Below, in pieces: positions 41,756 through 45,097 of a DNA stretch of 45,097 nt. The position numbers and the translations under genes were made by a program. The stretch comes from an uncultured Eubacteriales bacterium (GTDB lineage Bacteria > Bacillota > Clostridia > Oscillospirales > Oscillospiraceae). How positions within the stretch are numbered: position 1 is the stretch's first letter; every line of letters begins with the position of its first letter. The notes under the pieces are model-generated. The model saw nothing but the letters and a program-made list of their open reading frames with translations. It was not told where the DNA came from and did not search any database. The stretch is from assembly GCA_900553545.1 (NCBI GenBank), contig USDP01000001.1:1-45097 (forward strand), given 5' to 3'.

Positions 41756-41795
41756 CCCGGCCGCCGAGGACGCCGCAGGAAGCAAGCGCTGATAG

Positions 41796-41830
41796 AAAAA
41801 TCCCGAACAACTGACGTTGTCCGGGATTTT
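41796..41830 (-). terminator. Terminator of rplM-rpsI (also faces the tetR-type gene)
   Basis: AAAATCCCGGACAAC pairs with GTTGTTCGGGATTTT in the minus-strand RNA (one G-U pair, loop GTCA) and is followed by a T-run. On the plus strand the same hairpin has one mismatch, so it mainly serves rpsI. Confidence 0.85.
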
Positions 41831-41858
41831 GTATGCAGGTTGAGATCTGAAAGAATGA

Positions 41859-42263
41859 TCAGCGCTTGCTGAACTGCGGCGCGCGGCGAGCTGCCTTCAA
41901 GCCGTACTTCTTTCTTTCCTTCATTCTCGGGTCGCGGGTCAGGAAGCCGGCGGCTTTCAGCGCGGCGCGGAACTCGGGGTTGACGCCCAGCAGAGCGCGG
42001 GAAACGCCGTGACGGATGGCGCCAGCCTGGCCGGTGACGCCGCCGCCTTCGACGGTGCAGACGAGGTCGACCTTGCCGAGCATGTCGGTGGTGGCCAGCG
42101 GCTGACGGACGACCATCTTCAGCGTGTCGAGGCCGAAGTAATCGTCGATGTCACGACCGTTGATGGTGATGGAGCCGGTGCCGCCCTGATACAGGCGAAC
42201 GCGGGCGATGGAGGATTTGCGACGGCCGGTGCCGTACTGATACTGTCTCTTGCTCTCGTACAT
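41859..42263 (-). CDS. rpsI: 30S ribosomal protein S9
   Basis: 134 residues of the S9 family: YGTGRRKSSIARVRLYQGGTGSITINGRDIDDYF at the start, VEGGGVTGQAGAIRHGVSRALL in the middle, and the basic C-terminus KERKKYGLKAARRAPQFSKR that reaches the P-site tRNA. GGAGG precedes the ATG. It follows rplM by 17 nt, the usual pair. Confidence 0.98.
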   Translation of the reverse strand: MYESKRQYQYGTGRRKSSIARVRLYQGGTGSITINGRDIDDYFGLDTLKMVVRQPLATTDMLGKVDLVCTVEGGGVTGQAGAIRHGVSRALLGVNPEFRAALKAAGFLTRDPRMKERKKYGLKAARRAPQFSKR

Positions 42264-42280
42264 AGTCTCTTACCTCCTGA

Positions 42281-42709
42281 TTAGTCCAGCGTCCAGGCTT
42301 CGGGCTTCTGCGCGGCGTTCTTGTGCTCGGCGCCCTTGTAGATCTTGCAGCGGGTCAGCGCGGCGCGGCCGAGGGTGTTCTTCGGGAGCATGCCCTTGAC
42401 GGCCAGCTCCATCGCGAACTCGGGGCGCTGCTCCATGAGCGTGCGATACTTGACGTCCTTCAGGTTGCCGATCCAGCCGGTGTGATGATAGTAGTGCTTC
42501 TGATCGAGCTTCTTGCCGGTGAGGACAGCCTTGTCGGCGTTGACGATGATGACGAAATCACCGCAGTCCACGTTCGGGGTGAAGTCAACCTTGTGCTTGC
42601 CGCGAAGGAGCTTCGCAGCGGTCGCAGCGACGCGGCCCATGGGCTTGCCGGCTGCATCGAGAACGTACCATTTTCTCTGGACGGCCTCTTTCTTCAGCAT
42701 AGTGGTCAT
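42281..42709 (-). CDS. rplM: 50S ribosomal protein L13
   Basis: 142 residues: RKWYVLDAAGKPMGRVAATAAKLLRGKHK, then NADKAVLTGKKLDQKHYYHHTGW and MLPKNTLGRAALTRCKIYKGAEH, all standard for L13. I use ATG 42709 with GGAGGAAAC upstream; the longer frame is leader sequence. First gene of the rplM-rpsI unit. Confidence 0.98.
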   Translation of the reverse strand: MTTMLKKEAVQRKWYVLDAAGKPMGRVAATAAKLLRGKHKVDFTPNVDCGDFVIIVNADKAVLTGKKLDQKHYYHHTGWIGNLKDVKYRTLMEQRPEFAMELAVKGMLPKNTLGRAALTRCKIYKGAEHKNAAQKPEAWTLD

Positions 42710-42804
42710 GATTGTTTCCTCCATAAAATGATGGAAAGCGAACTTTCCAAGCAAATATTTGACAAAGTCGCCGCGCGCGGGTACAATAGACCTCGCAAAC
42801 GCGC
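42710..42804 (-). ncRNA. rplM 5' leader, candidate L13 autoregulatory element
   Basis: The minus-strand transcript from the 42839-42811 promoter has a leader of about 95 nt with a small hairpin (GGAAAGTTCGCTTTCC) upstream of the ribosome-binding site and a GC-rich segment before it. Firmicutes rplM leaders often carry an L13-binding structure; the match here was not tested. Confidence 0.35.
42759..42787 (+). promoter_or_regulatory. Plus-strand promoter inside the rplM leader, probably for the TtcA-like gene
   Basis: TTGACA (42759-42764), 17 nt, TACAAT (42782-42787). It points towards the gene at 42954 and directly into the rplM promoter. Confidence 0.6.
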
Positions 42805-42810
42805 TTCCTC

Positions 42811-42839
42811 TTTATATCACACAAAAAAAGTTCTGTCAA
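42811..42839 (-). promoter_or_regulatory. rplM-rpsI promoter
   Basis: On the minus strand TTGACA (42839-42834), 17 nt, TATAAA (42816-42811). Confidence 0.8.
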
Positions 42840-42953
42840 CAACTTTTTGATGTTTTTTCATCCGAAGCGGGAAGAACTCTTGAATTCTTCAAAAAGCTCT
42901 GAAATACGCGAGAATACTCACAACGGAAATTCACTTTTTCAGGAGGCAAAACC

Positions 42954-43685
42954 ATGCAGAAAATGATGGGCCTGGTGCGGCGCTGCATCGAGGATTACAA
43001 CATGATCGAGGCGGGCGACTGCGTGGCCATCGGCGTCTCGGGCGGGAAGGATTCGCTGACGCTGCTGGTGGTGCTGGCGGCGCTGCGGGAATACTATCCC
43101 ATAAAATTCGATCTTGCCGCCCTGTCGGTCGACATGGGCCTCGGCGGCATGGACTTTTCACCCGTGGCGGAGCTGTGCGCGCGGCTGAACGTGCCCTATC
43201 TTGTAAAGAAGACGGAGATCGGCCCGATCATTTTCGACTATCGCAAGGAGAAGAACCCCTGCTCCATGTGCGCAAAGATGCGCCGCGGCGCGCTGAACGA
43301 CCTGATGCGCGAGCAGGGCTACAATAAAATTGCCCTGGGCCACCACTATGACGACGCTGTCGAGACGTTTCTCATGAGCCTGCTCTACGAGGGCCGCATC
43401 TCCTGCTTTGAGCCGGTCACGTATCTCAGCCGCACCGGCATCACGCAGATCCGCCCGATGCTCTACGTCGGCGAACAGGCCGTAACGCGCTTTGCCGCGC
43501 GGGAACAGCTCCCCGTCGTCCACAACACCTGTCCCGCCGACAAGCACACCAAGCGGCAGGAGGTGAAGGAGCTGATCGCCGCGCTGCAGGCCCAGTATCC
43601 CGACCTGAAAACGAAGATCTTTGGCGCGATGCAGCGCCTGCCGCTGCCGCAGTGGGGCATTTTGGACGAGAAAAAGCCCGAATGA
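42954..43685 (+). CDS. TtcA-family tRNA thiolation enzyme (tRNA 2-thiocytidine biosynthesis-like)
   Basis: A 243-residue PP-loop ATPase. Motifs are SGGKDS (29-34), the cluster cysteines C103-x2-C106 (NPCSMCAKMRRG), GHHYDDAVETFLMSLLYEGR and C193 (HNTCPADKHTKR), the full iron-sulfur ligand set of TtcA-type enzymes. TtcA activates C32 of certain tRNAs by adenylation and transfers sulfur. Shorter clostridial members are named TtcA-like because their tRNA target is not proven. AGGAGGC lies before the ATG. It is a single gene between the ribosomal-protein unit and ileS. Confidence 0.85.
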   Translation: MQKMMGLVRRCIEDYNMIEAGDCVAIGVSGGKDSLTLLVVLAALREYYPIKFDLAALSVDMGLGGMDFSPVAELCARLNVPYLVKKTEIGPIIFDYRKEKNPCSMCAKMRRGALNDLMREQGYNKIALGHHYDDAVETFLMSLLYEGRISCFEPVTYLSRTGITQIRPMLYVGEQAVTRFAAREQLPVVHNTCPADKHTKRQEVKELIAALQAQYPDLKTKIFGAMQRLPLPQWGILDEKKPE

Positions 43686-43688
43686 CCC

Positions 43689-43717
43689 TTGACAAATTGT
43701 GAACGAGTGGGTAAACT
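43689..43717 (+). promoter_or_regulatory. ileS promoter
   Basis: TTGACA (43689-43694), 17 nt, TAAACT (43712-43717), just upstream of the T-box leader. Confidence 0.75.
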
Positions 43718-43724
43718 ACTCTTG

Positions 43725-43977
43725 TATGAATTGAAGATCGCTGCGTTGAAAAGGACAAGTACGGTCTGTCCTCCTGCGTCAGAGAGCTGCCGGTCGGTGC
43801 GAGGCAGCGGCAGCCAGACCCGAATATCCCCTTGGAGCAGCCCGCCGAACGCCGCAAGGCCAGTAAGCCGGGCCGGGTTCTCCCGTTACAGAGGCAGAGT
43901 GTCCGCCGCAAGGCGGGAATTCAGGTGGTACCGCGGTTTTTTGATCGCCCTGAGCTATGCTCGGGGCGATTTTGTTA
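43725..43977 (+). ncRNA. T-box leader (isoleucine specific) of ileS
   Basis: A tRNA-sensing transcription riboswitch. Stem I contains the AGAGAGC motif (about 43781) and a specifier loop GAATATCCC with ATC (Ile) at 43826-43828. The universal T-box sequence AGGTGGTACCGCG starts at 43923 and would bind uncharged tRNA 3' ends. The terminator GATCGCCC...GGGGCGATTTTGTT (43943-43975) follows. The codon agrees with the downstream gene. Confidence 0.95.
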
Positions 43978-44012
43978 TACTATATAAATATGTGTTCAAA
44001 GGAGAATTTGAC

Positions 44013-45097
44013 ATGGAATACAAAAAGACGCTCAACATGAGCAAATCCGGCTTCCCGATGCGCGGCGGCCTGCCGATGCGCGAGCCGGATATGCTCCAGC
44101 AGTGGTACGACATGGACCTCTACCACGAGCTGCTCAAGAAAAACGACGGCAAACCCCGCTTCTCCCTGCACGACGGCCCTCCGTTCTCGAACGGCGCGCT
44201 CCACATGGGCCACGCGCTCAACAAGTGCATCAAGGACTTCATGATCCGCTCCGCGGCAATGCGCGGCTATTATACGCCCTACATCCCCGGCTGGGACAAC
44301 CACGGCATGCCGATCGAGTCCGCCATCATCAAGCAGAACAAGCTGAACCGCAAGCAGATGTCCGTCGCGGCCTTCCGCTCCGCCTGCCACGATTTTGCCC
44401 AGCATTATATCGATGTGCAGATGGAGGGCTTCAAGCGCCTCGGCGTCCTTGGCGATTGGGAGCATCCGTACAAGACCATGAACCCCGGCTTCGAGGCCGA
44501 AGAGGTCAAGGTCTTCGGCGCGATGTACAAGAAGGGCTATATCTATAAGGGCCTGAAGCCCGTCTACTGGTGCTACCACGACGAGACCGCCCTGGCCGAG
44601 GCCGAGATCGAATATCAGGACGACCCCTGCACCACCGTCTATGTCAAGTTCGCCATGCACGACGACCTCGGCAAGCTGAGCCATCTCGACAAGTCCAAGC
44701 TGAACTTCGTGATCTGGACGACCACGATTTGGACGCTCCCCGGCAACCTCGCCATCGCGCTGCACCCAAGCGAGAGCTATGCCGTCGTGAAGAACGAGGA
44801 CAACGGTGAGATGTATATCGTTGCCGAGGCCCTGGCCGAGAAGGTCATGCGCGTGGGCAATGTCGAGCATTACAGCATCGTCGAGACCCATCCGGGCAGC
44901 TTCTATGAGAACATGCTGGCCGATCATCCCTTCCTGCCGAAGACCAGCCGCCTTGTCCTGGCCGATTACGTCACGATGGATTCCGGTACCGGCTGCGTCC
45001 ACACCGCGCCCGGCTTCGGCGCTGACGATTATCAGACCTGCCGCCGTTACGGCATGGACATGGTCGTCCCCGTCAACGATCAGGGCCGCCATACCGA
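44013..45097 (+). CDS. ileS: Isoleucyl-tRNA synthetase, N-terminal part, truncated by window edge
   Basis: The frame from ATG 44013 (AAAGGAGAATTTG upstream) stays open to the window end, giving 361 residues. The start YKKTLNMSKSGFPMRGGLPMREP is the usual IleRS N-terminus. The class I signature is HMGH at 64-67 (DGPPFSNGALHMGHALNK), followed by GYYTPYIPGWDNHGMPIES. The editing (CP1) domain begins with WTTTIWTLPGNLAIALHP and TGCVHTAPGFGADDY. KMSKS and the C-terminal zinc domain lie beyond the edge. Expression is controlled by the T-box leader. Confidence 0.98.
   Translation, partial: MEYKKTLNMSKSGFPMRGGLPMREPDMLQQWYDMDLYHELLKKNDGKPRFSLHDGPPFSNGALHMGHALNKCIKDFMIRSAAMRGYYTPYIPGWDNHGMPIESAIIKQNKLNRKQMSVAAFRSACHDFAQHYIDVQMEGFKRLGVLGDWEHPYKTMNPGFEAEEVKVFGAMYKKGYIYKGLKPVYWCYHDETALAEAEIEYQDDPCTTVYVKFAMHDDLGKLSHLDKSKLNFVIWTTTIWTLPGNLAIALHPSESYAVVKNEDNGEMYIVAEALAEKVMRVGNVEHYSIVETHPGSFYENMLADHPFLPKTSRLVLADYVTMDSGTGCVHTAPGFGADDYQTCRRYGMDMVVPVNDQGRHT

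Noticed and set aside
1..45097. CRISPR arrays.
   Set aside because: No regularly spaced direct repeats were seen; all repeats found are isolated palindromes or terminal repeats.

Overview
The window looks like a chromosomal segment of a Gram-positive Clostridia bacterium, most likely a GC-rich Oscillospiraceae-type gut anaerobe (inferred from gene content and style; no marker gene was searched). Pointers are an ileS T-box leader, lipoprotein-type PstS and sugar-binding proteins, a sporulation/vegetative-type D,D-carboxypeptidase, sugar ABC permeases without their own ATPase, and near-consensus TTGACA-N17-TATAAT promoters. Core genes are clearly GC-rich. Two stretches (about 1-3,950 and 8,730-12,120) are visibly more AT-rich and hold accessory genes.

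Layout. 1-3,950: accessory island on the minus strand (edge-truncated DUF1016 protein, a DUF2971 protein with an unknown upstream partner, a 37-bp perfect palindrome, an intact IS3-family element). 3,963-8,672: core block with a minus-strand array of five tRNAs (Gly-Arg-His-Gln-Lys), an AraC regulator, a D-Ala-D-Ala carboxypeptidase, a histidine-less HPr-like protein, the tRNA methylthiotransferase MtaB, then a plus-strand tRNA-Met/tRNA-Glu pair with its own promoter and terminator. 8,730-12,300: second accessory island beyond tRNA-Glu (an IS3-type transposase broken by one amber codon, a second DUF2971 gene, a DinD/BRO-N pseudogene, a small palindromic intergenic element).

12,522-25,764: a large carbohydrate locus: PfkB sugar kinase, ABC sugar-binding lipoprotein and two permeases, two paralogous FAD-dependent oxidoreductases alternating with two zinc alcohol/polyol dehydrogenases, a ketose 3-epimerase very like D-psicose (allulose) 3-epimerase, then a DUF624/YesL membrane protein and a ROK regulator. 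A reasonable reading is import of a rare sugar, polyol or glycoside, oxidation to a ketose, epimerisation towards fructose, and phosphorylation to fructose-6-phosphate.

25,808-32,346: complete phosphate module pstS-pstC-pstA-pstB-phoU-phoB-phoR, with 4-bp start/stop overlaps from pstA onward. 32,649-41,029 (minus strand): an operon of DUF308 membrane protein, MMPL/RND-type exporter, a 1,558-residue GLUG-repeat membrane protein with a duplicated C-terminal extracellular domain, and a cytidylate-kinase-like protein, with a divergent TetR regulator at 41,195. This is the most interesting uncharacterised system in the window.

41,796-45,097: housekeeping: rplM-rpsI (minus strand), a TtcA-like tRNA thiolation enzyme, and a T-box-controlled ileS that runs off the right edge. 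A 73-bp palindromic intergenic element occurs at 12,184 and again, with a nested 90-bp insertion, at 32,385. Each copy is bracketed by duplicated local hairpins.
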